Source: Alopecurus myosuroides | Taxonomy: Eukaryota > Streptophyta > Magnoliopsida > Poales > Poaceae | Direction of reading: 5' to 3' | Length of the DNA stretch: 64,000 nt | NCBI GenBank assembly: GCA_028641055.1 | Contig: CM054060.1 | Location: 53,842,292 to 53,906,291 of the forward strand | Part shown: positions 33,496-43,681 of the stretch, piece by piece | Position numbering within the stretch: the stretch's first letter is position 1 | Layout: every line of letters begins with the position of its first letter | Notes under the pieces: generated by a model | What the model was told of the DNA's origin: nothing | Databases searched by the model: none | What the model saw: the letters and a program-made list of their open reading frames with translations, nothing else | Made by a program: the position numbers and the translations under genes

Positions 33496-36400
33496 TTGTT
33501 TTGGCCCGAAACTGTCGCGGATTGGGGTTGAACGCGGCGGTGGGCGAACTTAGGGAACCTTGTAAGGTCACACAACCCAGCGGTGGTTTTTCTATGTGAG
33601 ACCAAAAAGAAAGCAAAAGAGATGGATAGGCTCAAATGGAGTTTGGGTTTCACCAATGGCGTGGCGGTGGATTGCATTGGCAGGAGCGGAGGTTTGGCGT
33701 TGTGGTGGAAGGACGATGTTACAGTGGAGGTTAGGCCGTGGTGCGAGTATTATATTGATGCTAAAATCACATATGAAGATAAAACATGGCGTTTCAGCGG
33801 TATCTATGGTGAGCCACGGACGGAGTTGAGAAACAAGACTTGGGAAGCTCTCCGCTATCTTCGTAGACAAGATGATCTTCCCTGGCTATGTGTGGGGGAC
33901 TTCAATGAAATCATAGCACAACACGAGCAGCAGGGAGGGAATCCACGTAATGAGAATCAGATGGCGGGCTTCAGGGAGGCGTTGATGGACTGTGGGCTCA
34001 CGGATCTTGGATTTTCCGGGTATGAGTTCACTTGGAACAACAAGAGGGAGGGCGATGATAATGTACAAGTCCGGCTGGATAGGGGAACGGCGACGGCGTC
34101 GTTTCTTCAACTCTTTCCACTTGCGCACGTGGAGCATGTGATAATGGAGGAGTCGGATCATATGGCACTGGTCATAAGGGTCCAGGCAGAATTACCTCGG
34201 AGGGCTGTTAATAATGCTCGTGGCTTTCTTTTCGAGCAGATGTGGACGAGGCATGAGGGTTATGATTAGATGGTGGAGTCTGCATGGAATCATGGGGCTG
34301 GTGTGTCCGATGAGATACACGACTTTTGGAGTAAGCTTAAAGATGTCTCCCAAGAAATGAAAACTTGGAGCTATGAGGTTTTTGGCTCGGTTTGTGCGGA
34401 GTTGAAATCTTTGAAATGCAAACTTGAGGAGGCGAGGGCTGCAGCCAGGATCTCGGGGTCTTTACAGGAGGTGCGGGGGCTGGAACAAAAACTTCATGAA
34501 GTTTATGAGAGGGAGGAAGTGATGTATAAACAAAGATCGCGAGTGGATTGGTTAAAGGAGGGGGATCGGAATACTAAGTTTTTCCAAAACAGAGCGTCTC
34601 ACCGGAGACGTAAAAATACAGTGCGGGGTCTTAGGCGATCGAATGGGACTCTGTGTAACACTGATGAAGGGATGTGTGAAATGGCACTGGCATTTTACAA
34701 ATCCTTATTTGCTTCGGAGGGGTCTACAAATGGAGATGTTGTCCTCAACCTGATCACTGGATCAGTCACGGCTGATATGAACGCGGGTCTGACAACGACG
34801 TTGTCGGATGCCGAAATTGAAGTGGCCCTCTTCCAAATGGGACCTCCCTACCACTGTTGGTAGAAGTACTTGGGACTACCAACAGTGGTAGGGAGGTCGA
34901 AGGATGGAGCATTCAAAAATATAACAGACCGATCTCGGGGGAAAGTAGGTGGATGGAAAGGCCAGGTTATGTCAAAGAAAGGGAAAGAGATCCTTGTGAA
35001 ATCGGTTTTGCAAGCGGTGCCAACATACGCCATGGGGTGTTTCAAACTTTCTAAAGGCATGTGTGATCATCTCAAGTCGATTTCTTCACGGTTTTGGTGG
35101 GGTGCAGCTGATGGATCTAGGAAGGTGCACTGGGTGGGGTGGGACAGGATGTGCTCTGCCAAACGTAATGGAGGTATGGGTTTTCGACATTACAGTGGTT
35201 TGAACCAAGCACCGTTAGCAAAACAGGCTTGGATATTACTGACCAGACCGGACTCACTGTGTGCTAGGGTCCTTCGTGGCCGTTATTTTAAAGATAAAGA
35301 GTTCCTTGCAGCAGGGTGCCCGAGTGGTGCTTCCTACACTTGGAAAAGTATTATTCACGGGCGGGACTTATTAAAGGAAGGGCTCATATGGAGAATTGGA
35401 AATGGTACTAAAGTGAACGTTTGGAAAGATAACTGGATTCCCAGAGGTAGTCTAAAGAGGCCTTTCAACCATCAGGAAGGTCAGAGTGTGCAGATGGTGA
35501 ACGAGTTACTACTACCTGCTGGAGAAGGGTGGAATGAATCTAAAGTGAGGTCTGTGTTTTATGAGATGGATGCGGAGGACATTTGAAGATTCCGGTGGGT
35601 CGTGCCGGAACAGTAGACTATATATCATGGAATAACACCAAGAACGGAGTCTTCAGCGTGAAGTCGGCTTACCAACTTAATGCATAGATTACTAAGGAGA
35701 AGGCGGGTTTGTCGAGCTCGTCGAAAACGACGGAGGGGCACAAAGGATGGGTGGCACTTTGGGCAGCGCAGGTACCGGGCAAGGTGAAAGTTAACTGTTG
35801 GAGACTACTACAAAACGGTCTCGCTGTAGGGGATGAACTGAACCACAGGAAAATCAAGCTAGGGGTCAAATGCATTGTTTGTAATAGAGAGGAAACACTA
35901 AAACATAGGTTTTGGTTGTGTCCATATGCTCAAGAGACATGGGACACCGTCCGGGCTGTGTCGGGACTGCAACTGCGAACTTCGCCTGAGGATGTTCACT
36001 CCCATGATGACCTAAAAGGTTGGCTGCTCAACCGGATCGGATCAATGGATGATCGTGAACTTTCGATAGGGATCATGGTGCTATATCACATGTGGTTAGC
36101 GCGGAATGAGGCGAGGGAGAAGTCCTGTATTGAGGACCCGAGGGTGACAGCCAGGAAGTGCTTGGAACTTGCTGAGGAGTGGAGAGTTGTCCATGCTAAG
36201 GAATTCCTGGGCACTAGTCACAGGGAGTCGAAATGGAGTCCCCCGGATACTGGGTGGCATGATTGCTGTGTTGATGGGGCTTTTCTGCAGACAGAACATC
36301 ATGGGGGTGGTGGTGCCATTATCAGAGACCATCATGGAAGCTTCATCGCTGGAGCTTGCCATTTTTTTCCCGTGGTTGCGGATGCGGAGAGGGCAGAGCT

Positions 36401-36725
36401 CTTGGCTTCTCGACGTGCTGTTAGCCTGGCGTGCGAGTCAGGGGTCTCCAAGTTGGTACTGGAATCTGATTGCATGGGTGTGGTCTCGAAGTTGAGGAGT
36501 GAACAGCTGGATCGATCGATTCACAGGCCGGTGGTCGAAGAGATCAAAGGAATGCTACAAGAATTTCAGGAGTACAGGATCATCCATATTCGACGATCAC
36601 TGAATGAAGTGGCCCATGGTTTGGCGAAAAGGGGTTGCGATAATAAAGAGTGTAGTTCATGGTTTGGTAATCCTCCGGGATTTCTTGTAAACTTGTTGGT
36701 TCATGACACTGTGGGCATTGAATAA
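33492..36725 (+). pseudogene. LINE-B ORF2: endonuclease, RT remnants, zinc-binding domain, RNase H
   Basis: Start MIVLARNCRGLGLNAAVGEL, then a frameshift near 33560. The APE-type endonuclease at 33583-34269 shows CETKKK, WRFSGIYGEPRTEL, WLCVGDFNEI and a SDHMAL end block. An in-frame stop follows at 34267-34269. 34270-34860 carries the pre-RT coiled region and WLKEGDRNTKFFQNRASHRR. The RT fingers/palm (PGPDG to YADD) are gone. 34864-35586 resumes at KYLGLPTVVGRSK. After another shift, 35640-36000 has the RVT zinc-binding block (CIVCNREETLKHRFWLCP). 36240-36640 is an RNase H with VDGAF, AERAEL and LESDC acidic residues, of the Archaea-like type known in plant L1 elements. Confidence 0.82.
34841..34898. 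repeat. Perfect 23-bp inverted repeat with 12-bp loop
   Basis: Arms 34841-34863 and 34876-34898 are exact reverse complements around a 12-base spacer. The right arm is native LINE coding sequence (LPTVVGR). The left arm replaces the RT core. It marks the breakpoint of the internal LINE-B deletion. Confidence 0.95.
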
Positions 36726-37465
36726 AATCGCAGCATTTAAATCTCAAAAAAAAAGATGAAGAGTAACATCTACTTATTCAACTAGATTACAAAGTTCATG
36801 ATCACATAAAGATCACACCATGGGAGAGAGAGGTGAAACACATAGCTACCGGTAGAGCCCTCAGCCCCGGGGGGAGAACTACTCCCTCCTCATCATTGGA
36901 GACAGCAACGGCGATGAAGATGTCGGTAAAGTCGATGGAGATGGCTCCGGGGGCACTTCCCCGTCTCGGCAGGGTGCCGAAACAGAGATTTCTATACCCC
37001 GAAACTTGTCGGCGGCGGCGGCGGAGCTACGAAACTTTCCATGGAAGGGGGCTGATATTTTTAGGGTTCATGCATCGGCGGGACTTTATAGGCGAAAAGA
37101 CGATGGCGGTGGGCGCCCGAGGGGGCCACACTACTAGCCGGCGCGGCCAGGGGGAGCCCGCGCGAGCCTATGGTGTGGTGGCTCTAGGGCCCCCTCCGGG
37201 TCTACTTTGGACTTTCTTAACCCTCCAAGAATTCTAAAATTTCTAGGATTCGAATCGTCCAATTCCGAGAATATTTCCAGAACAACTTTTCAAAAACTAA
37301 AAACAGCAGAAAACATGAACCGTCTCTGTGGCATCTTGTCAATAGGTTAGTCCCTCAGAAAATTGATAAAAAATGTCATAAAGTGTAAAGTAAACATGTA
37401 GTATATAGCATGAAAACAACATGGAACATCAGAAATTATGGATACGTTTATGACGTATCAGTGGG

Positions 37466-37970
37466 GTGGTAGCAAAGTCGTCGGTCTGGCCGCAGCTAGC
37501 CCGCGCAGCCGTCGCAGGGATTTGTCGGCGCCGTGGGAGCCTTCTTCGAGTGGCGGCCGCAAATCGACGGCGGAGGACCAACTTCAGTCGCGACGGCAGG
37601 CACACGATTCCGGTACAGGCACACGATTCCGGTACCGGTAGCGAGAATTCGGCGACCTAGGGCTGCTGCACGGTCAGGCGGTGGACGTCCGGTGGTCCTT
37701 GGCCGGTCGCGCGGTCTACCGGCGGCGGATTTGTATGGGACAGCGGCGCAGCGTCGCGCGGGGACGGGGTCGCGAAGGTTCCGAGTGACGGTTGGCTACC
37801 TGCACGCGGAGTTGGAATATGGGGCAGCCCCAAATTTACATCACTTTGCCATATCTATATTTTAGGGCACTGACTTATTTAGGACAGCCGTTGGAGACCT
37901 TTTTGCCTCTTTTGCCCTATGACAGTTTTTTTACATATGTCGTTGTAAAGGGCCGCTGTTAGAGATAGTC
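37466..37970 (-). other. Harbinger 5' part beyond the nested insertion
   Basis: A GC-rich stretch (37466-37800) on the minus strand has an open frame rich in Arg/Ala/Pro, perhaps the transposase leader or start of the second Harbinger protein. It is followed by GGGCAGCCC-type subterminal words and the terminal repeat. I cannot assign a protein with confidence. Confidence 0.45.
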
Positions 37971-37973
37971 TAA

Positions 37974-38170
37974 AGAACTGGAAGTTCCCTTGTTTGTCTC
38001 CCGTTTTGTCCATCTGAATTTATTATTATTATTATTATGAGATGGACCATCTGATTCCTTGGCTTGCGAACATACGTTCCTTTCTTGTACCTCGTCTCTT
38101 TCACTGCAGCTGCCTTACCTTGCACCTCATTTGCCATTGCCCAGTGGAGCTTGTCATGGCTACTCACCTT
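37974..38170 (-). pseudogene. LINE-A ORF1 fragment
   Basis: The minus strand reads MANEVQGKAAAVKETRYKKG and TYVRKPRNQ, which parallels LINE-B ORF1 (GTFTRQDRNQ block). An (AAT)n run at about 38020-38037 interrupts it. Together with the pieces at 29180-29543, 20392-20592 and 19035-20060 this forms LINE-A. Its 5' end cannot be placed; it lies at or beyond 38170. Confidence 0.55.
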
Positions 38171-38743
38171 AACACCTTCCTAGTGGCGCTCGTCCGAAGA
38201 TCAATTTTTGGACCTATTGTTCTTAGTAGTTTCAATCGATTTCTGCAAGGTAGCTCTATCACTAACTGTGCCGGTGCATTAATTTTCCTTTTCGTTTTTA
38301 ATCTAAGCTGTATATGCTACAGCATCGACACACTACAAGACAATCCTCTCCGTAGACATTTTTCTTTTTGAAACTGCCAGATAAACACATTTGAAATTAC
38401 ATTCCCCAAAGAGCAAGTGACGTCTGGTCTCATAAAGAGTGACAGAAATTTAAACTGAATAATAGCGTGTGAGAACATGATTAGCAAGTCCAAAACATTC
38501 CCAGTTTCTTCATGTGCTGCTCAAGTTTCGATTTGATTGTTTGCAGATAAACATTAGAGCTTAAGATGCAGGTAGCAGCAGATTAACATAATCAAACTGA
38601 GCAGAGCGCCTGCTAACAAGATCCATGTTGTGGAAGACAAGTAAAAGCAGCTAATGATGTTCAGACAGGCCTTAGACTTCGCTAACAAACAGCAACTAAA
38701 CACAAGTTGCTGTGGTGGTTAGCACCGCTACCGACAGGGCGCC
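38171..38743. other. Gap holding the 3' UTR of SF3B5
   Basis: No coding sequence recognised. The part nearest 38743 should be the 3' untranslated region of the SF3B5 transcript (minus strand). No poly(A) signal could be chosen with confidence. Confidence 0.5.
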
Positions 38744-41478
38744 CTAGTCTTCGTCTCTCTCAGGAGGGAGGCCACATGGAAGCAGCATTTTCTGCAAACC
38801 CAGAAACAATGGTTCAGTAATTTATATTGCAATACATAATAAGTGGAAAACATGCAAACGGATTGACAGACACACTGTAGTATGATGAACAAATAGTTAA
38901 TATCACTTCACATACTGGTAAAATACATTAGGACAAACTTGCTGAATTCAGATGGCAAAAAACAAATGATCTGATGAAACGGATCAATTGCAGTCGGAAC
39001 ATAGTCCAGGGTCTCATAAAGAAAATTACGGTTACAGCTTTAACAGTTTTTCTTCTATCTTGTGCACATTAAAATGGGAAAGATATATCCTGATATCAGA
39101 TAGCTCGGCTCTCCTTGTCCCTAGTCCATACCACAGATTTACCAGCCCTAAAGATTTAAGTCTGAAGTTTATCTAACAGTAGACAGTAAATCGGAATTGA
39201 CAATAATTTTACCTCTTTGATGTGAAAAATATCAATAATTTTGTGTATATTAGAGGTCAATCTTTTATACTTTAATTGTGAGCATTCTGAATATATTTGT
39301 TAATATGGAGTATCTGTATCTGTCACATTACTTCAAGAAAGGTTGGTGGAACCTGAAAAATTCTTTGGTACCATGGAAACAAAATAAGTTCAAGGTACAT
39401 TCTGTCCTTGACGTATCATGGCTACTTAGTACCCTGCGCAGCCACAAATTGCAGCACCGAGGTGGTAATTTATGAGCTTCCAATGTGATACACTATAACT
39501 GCACTTACATGGCGCGTGAACATAATAAGATAGGCTAATTATGAGGCAAAGAAAGGCTCCGTCAAAAACAGTGAAAACCTAATGCAAGAAAATCTAGCCC
39601 AATAGTGATACTAGTCATAATAAAAGTAATTAAAGCAAAACTAGCATCTCATCAGTGGAAGCAGAATGCAATAAAATAACATAACTCAATAGTGATGCTG
39701 GTCATACTGTGCACCAATGTTTATACACCTTTTGAGTTATACGCAATGTCCAGCTAAAATTCAGTAGACCAGTTCAAATAAATTCAGCTGGCATACCTGC
39801 ATAAATTCGTAACGCTCCCTTCCAATTGATTCATTCTCAGCAATGGCAAAATATGATAACATTGGATAGTGTCCAACATAAGATGCATAGCTGTCTCTTT
39901 GGATATTTACAGCCCATTCACTGTAGTACAAGAAAATGTTATTGGTTAATACCATAGCAGCCCGTCCAACTGCAAGAAAGTCTGAACAGCTAGTGTGCCA
40001 TTACATTTTTAATACAAAAAAAATGATATACTTACAATCTGGTCAGGTCAGCATGCCCTGTTCCCACATATTTGGCTTGAAGATGCTCAAGCTGAGAATT
40101 TATGTTGAACCTGTCGCTAGCCTTTAAAATAGTGAATCATGTTAGAACTTACAATCATTCCAGTCAACATGTAAAAAGCCTTTAAGCTGTTGAAGCTAAA
40201 AGAAGACAAGATAACACTTGGAGATCTGGTTATACTCCACAGTAATTCCTCAAAATAAGCAGATTGGAAAAATGAACATAAAAGAAGTGCAATCCAAGAC
40301 AAGATAACACTTGGAGATCTGGCAATGCTCCTCAAAATAAGCAGATTTAAAAAAAAACATAAAAAAGGTGAAATCCAAGATATACAATAGCAGGACACAG
40401 CCACAAAAGTAACTACTCGAAGCTAACCAGGGATTACTGTTTGGACTGGGGGGGGGGGGGGGGGGGGGTACTGTTTTCCATGCCTTGCCTTGGTAAAGTG
40501 CACTTTTGCAAAGATGTTTTGGGCTTCTTTTAAGGAGCTTTGCCAAATTAAACTGCCTCCCCTCCATCCTGTGACCTGGGCTATTGACCAATCTTTTTAT
40601 CCTTCCTCTGAAGCTGGTGCTATTCTGTGCGGCATGTGGTCGATCTGGTCTGCTAGGAATGGTCGACACCATGGCACTGTGCCTATGGAACAAAAGCCTG
40701 TAAGTGGGCGCGCGATACTGCTAATGACATGTTGCTGCCGACCAAATGTTTAAAAGGTCCAAGGGCACATCAGGTCTGTAGGCTTGGTCTGCTCCTCCTC
40801 CAATCTTTGTCAATATTAACTCTGACGCTGCCTTTGACATTGAGAAACATGTGGGTTCTAGAGGTTTTGTCATGCTGCTAGTTCAAAGTGGTACGACTCA
40901 ATGGCAAATGCTACTGCAGCCGAAGCTTATGCATGTAGGGATGGCCTCCTGATGTGCAGACGTCTAAAAGCTACAAACGTTCATTTGGAGACAGACTGTA
41001 TGGGGCTGATTCAGCTTTGGAAGACAAGGAAGAAGAACCGGGCGGCTATTCTTTCTATCCTGTTAGAAATTCAAGAGCTTAGTGGGGGCTTAATCATTTT
41101 AATTTTGGTCACGTTAACCGTAAAGCAAACCTAGCTGCACATCTCACTGCTAAACAATCGTCAGGTAATTTGCCGGAGTGTGCTTGGCTGGGCCAGGTGC
41201 CGGAATTCATCAGCTCATGTATCCAGCAAGATTTGTCTGCTGTTGCTTCGCAAAAGAAAAGACTAACCACCAATACCAAAACGAAAAGGTAAATCCAACA
41301 GAAAATGTTCAGATATTAAGAACATGTAGCACATTCAATTACATGATATAAATAATTAGCTCTATGCTTTGTGGCACATTTTTTCACAAAAATCCTATTT
41401 CTGTATGTACAATGGCAATTGAATATTTTGGGCAGAATAAGCAACACAGAGATTTAACCAGGGATTACTGACCTGCAT
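38744..41478 (-). CDS. SF3B5: Splicing factor 3B subunit 5 (SF3b10)
   Basis: Small core subunit of the SF3b part of U2 snRNP, which helps hold the branch-point region of pre-mRNA in the nucleus. Coding exons (minus): 41473-41478 (ATGCAG), 40036-40121, 39797-39920, 38744-38791. They join to 87 codons with good GT/AG borders. Blocks are ASDRFNINSQLEHLQAKYVG, TGHADLTRF, EWAVNIQRDSYASYVGHYPM, LSYFAIAENESIGRERYEF, KMLLPCGLPPERDED. Length and sequence match the very conserved 86-87 aa family from plants to animals with no visible lesion. The ATG exon probably spans 41473-41552, because a strong pyrimidine tract and TAG lie just above 41552. At least one 5' UTR exon would then sit in the GC-rich area near 42.3-42.9 kb. 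Confidence 0.93.
40205..40381. repeat. Imperfect tandem duplication in an SF3B5 intron
   Basis: Two copies of about 90 bp (40205-40297 and 40298-40381) share GACAAGATAACACTTGGAGA and AAATAAGCAGATT. They lie in the intron between the ATG exon and the second coding exon. Confidence 0.8.
40424..41470 (+). mobile_element. 5'-truncated LINE fragment in the first coding intron of SF3B5
   Basis: TAACCAGGGATTACTG is present at 40424-40439 and again at 41455-41470, a 16 bp target duplication around a 1015 bp insert. The insert starts near a 21-G run (40448-40468). It carries the 3' part of a LINE ORF2 on the plus strand: the end of the zinc-binding domain (WSIWSARNGRHHG) and the RNase H (AEAYACRDGLLMCRR, LETDCMGLIQLW). 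About 165 bp of other sequence lies between the end of the protein and the right duplication, with no clear A-tail. Confidence 0.75.
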
Positions 41479-41552
41479 GATCGCCAACGAGTATGACCTA
41501 GACTTGTAAATATTGATCAGGGACCAATAATCTCACTAATGTTCACCCAGTT
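41473..41552 (-). other. SF3B5: SF3B5 exon with 5' UTR end and start codon
   Basis: 80 nt. The acceptor has a CTCTATCTTTGCTTTTGTAG tract and the donor is CAG/GTCAGT. The ATG is the sixth base from the exon end, so the coding part is only ATGCAG. A second ATGCAG/GT on the minus strand at 42478-42483 was considered and set aside. Confidence 0.7.
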
Positions 41553-41559
41553 CTACAAA

Positions 41560-42195
41560 AGCAAAGATAGAGGTATGTCATCATCCAAAAACAGCTCAAG
41601 AAGGCATCCCAATTTTTTCAGGACAATTTGCGCTGACAAACTGACAACAGTAGAGTTTAGAAACCTTCCACGATTTAAATTGTATTCTGTATTGTATTGC
41701 GGTGACAGCAGAGAATAGAGAAGGGGTCTATCTATCTTTCATCAACCGAAAATAAATCTGTAGTATGTAGCAACAAATTTTGCTATAGTGCAGCAAAATT
41801 AACACCTTGGCATTGTTTGGATATATGAATTAGACCTTGGAATTAAATTGGATTGGCAATACCAGATCTATGTTGGTTTTGAATTGGCCTTCAATACCAA
41901 GCCTGTTGTTTGGATGTGCATGGTATTTGTGGTTATAATCCAAGGCTGGCATCCAATTCCAAATCCTGTTTGGATGTACAATATGTGGAATTGAATATTT
42001 TGATGAGTCCTAAATAACACGCGACATCACTAATTATGTGACTAACTTCGTCTGTCATCATCATCAATAAGCAGAACGAGAGGTAGAACTGATGCTAACT
42101 GTGGCCAGCATAAGCTTTTCTTCTTGGAAACAACAGAGATAATGGAATGCAGAAGAACTGAAGCAAAGACTAGAGGCTAAAACCATTACAAGCAC
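41560..42195. other. SF3B5 upstream intron or intergenic sequence
   Basis: No coding exon seen. Repeated TGTTTGGAT-type words in both orientations at about 41815-42000 look like a decayed small DNA transposon, but ends are not clear. Confidence 0.35.
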
Positions 42196-42269
42196 TTGTA
42201 CAGCGGAGGAGTCTTTATTTTCCCTTTAATATCAAACCAAAGCAGCTCTGAAAGAACCTCGCTGGCAGC

Positions 42270-42880
42270 TACTGGGATGCAATCCTCACTTCACCGTTGC
42301 GCATCGGGGCAGGGGATATCTCAGCTGCGCCACCACCAGCATGGTCACAGCGTCCACGCGGGCTCATGCGCTCGTCCACTTCTCCGACGGCACAGCGGCG
42401 TCCAGCAGATACCTGGTGTCCGGCGACTCTGCGAGCCGGCCACCACTAAGCCACTAACAGTAGACGCGCGGCGTCACCTGCATCTGATGGGAACGGTCCG
42501 GGAGGAGCAGGCTGTAGGGGGAGCCATGGGAGGACGAGATGGGAGCGGTGGCCAGGTGGGTTCTGGTGGCTGCGGCCGGCGACGGTGGTGGCGCCGGCGC
42601 AAACGCTAAGCGTCCCGTTAGGGTTAGAGAGGAGGGACGGGACGGGAGGACGAATGAGGAGGGCGAAAGAATGGCCCGCTAGGAATATGCGGCCAAGACC
42701 GCGCCGCCGGCTGGACGGGGGAGGAGGAGTAACTCGACGTACCTATGCCGCCGCCGCCGCCGCCGCCGGTTCTCTGGTGCGAGTTTGCCTCCTCCCGAGC
42801 GCCTCGACCCGATGCAGTATGTTTCAGGAGCGAACTGGCACGCAGGAGGGAATTCAGAGAGAAAATTGCACGTTGCAAGA
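42270..42880 (-). promoter_or_regulatory. GC-rich island, probable promoter/5' UTR of SF3B5
   Basis: About 600 bp of high GC and many CpG, standing out from AT-rich surroundings. On the minus strand it contains CTCTCTAACCCTAACGGGAC (about 42614-42633), a leader-like word of grass housekeeping genes, and a (CCG)n run at about 42744-42767. It lies where the first untranslated SF3B5 exon is expected. Open frames on both strands are products of the GC content. Confidence 0.5.
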
Positions 42881-43472
42881 ACTAGGAAGCTTCAGCGCGG
42901 CGGCACGCCGCGCCCGTGTTGGCATCTTTTTTTATGATTATTTTAAAAGATGGCAAGTACTTAAACCTTTCTGCATATAGCAAATGCTGCGCATACGTTA
43001 TTTTTGTTCATGAAAAGAACGGCTAGGGCCGTAATGGTCTTTCTTACACTTCAGGTTCAGTTGACACCTATGCACTGCCGCCATTACTTCGCATGGAGGT
43101 TGTTAATACGAATATATCTACAACTTAGTGTCTCCGAAATCATTCTAAAATCAATCCTAAAATAGACACTATAATGCAAGGGATTCATCCAATAAATACA
43201 AACAACCACCTTTCAATGATAATGTTTAATGTGCTCATCCCATCATCCGCTAGTCCATAGTCTACTCCAACAGAAATCGAATGGAGTGACATCAAAAGTA
43301 TGATCTGGTCTTCAGCAACTCCTCTTGCTGATTGTTTCACCACTTCCGAAAGGACGTATATTGACTGGATGCTAGCGTCAGGATTGCAACAACCAAAAAT
43401 CTGTTGTAAACTTGGCGAAGTCAGCCAGATCGGTTTGTTGAGCATCCACGACAGTATATAACAATACCAAAT

Positions 43473-43681
43473 CTAGCCACTCCCAGATCGAGACAACCAG
43501 AAGTTCCTAGTGCAAGTAAAGAATAATTTATTATGAAAACTGAAACAGATGGAAATGAGAGGAAAATCACAATACCTATTTTGCATGGTTGCAGGCACGG
43601 TCAAGGGAGAGATCATTGGCGCACACACAAAAATCAAATGCAAGCCCAAGGCTAACAGGGCGAATCGCCTAAACCTGCCAG
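43473..43681 (-). CDS. Unrecognised C-terminal exon pair with one membrane segment
   Basis: Two candidate exons on the minus strand: 43576-43681 (acceptor CATTGCAG, donor GTATTG) and 43473-43506 (acceptor GCACTAG, stop TAG). Joined they read GRFRRFALLALGLHLIFVCA, then PMISPLTVPATMQNR and NFWLSRSGSG. The hydrophobic run suits one transmembrane helix after a basic start. The phases agree, which supports the join. I do not recognise the family and have not found a matching start exon, so this is only a candidate. Confidence 0.35.

Larger units (their letters stand above)
31938..36754 (+). mobile_element. LINE-B, plant L1-type non-LTR retrotransposon with RNase H
   Basis: Plus-strand LINE with ORF1, ORF2 (endonuclease, RT, zinc-binding domain, RNase H) and a short A-run (36746-36754) as the 3' tail. 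Flanks belong to the two halves of the solo-LTR-like repeat. I did not find a convincing target duplication. The RT catalytic core is deleted at 34841-34898, next to a perfect hairpin, so the copy is dead. A shared ancestry with LINE-A is clear from parallel protein blocks. Confidence 0.85.
31234..37460. mobile_element. Solo-LTR-like repeat inside Harbinger, split by LINE-B
   Basis: Begins TGATGTCTACGCACGC and ends GACGTATCA, with a GTGGG duplication on both sides (31229-31233 and 37461-37465). TG/CA ends and a 5 bp TSD suggest LTR-retrotransposon origin. Without LINE-B the two arms (31234 to about 31937 and about 36755 to 37460) total about 1.4 kb with no internal domain, so I read it as a solo LTR. 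It resembles a repeat I know as frequent in Triticeae, but I cannot name the family. Confidence 0.65.
29547..37970 (-). mobile_element. PIF/Harbinger DNA transposon inside LINE-A, itself disrupted
   Basis: Ends are GAGCATCTAACAGC on the left and, on the complementary strand, GACTATCTCTAACAGCG on the right. A TAA target duplication (29544-29546 and 37971-37973) is the 3 bp size and sequence this superfamily favours. Short repeats of CCTATATAGGGCA lie just inside. A decayed transposase gene is at 29882-31233. The element is 8424 bp only because a 6.2 kb insertion (31234-37460) sits in it; the native length is about 2.2 kb. LINE-A ORF1 resumes on both sides. Confidence 0.8.

Noticed and set aside
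42478..42483. ATGCAG/GTGACG as the start exon of SF3B5
   Set aside because: An upstream ATG in good context lies out of frame in the same exon, and the donor is weaker. The 41473-41552 exon has both a strong acceptor and a GTCAGT donor. It remains a second choice.
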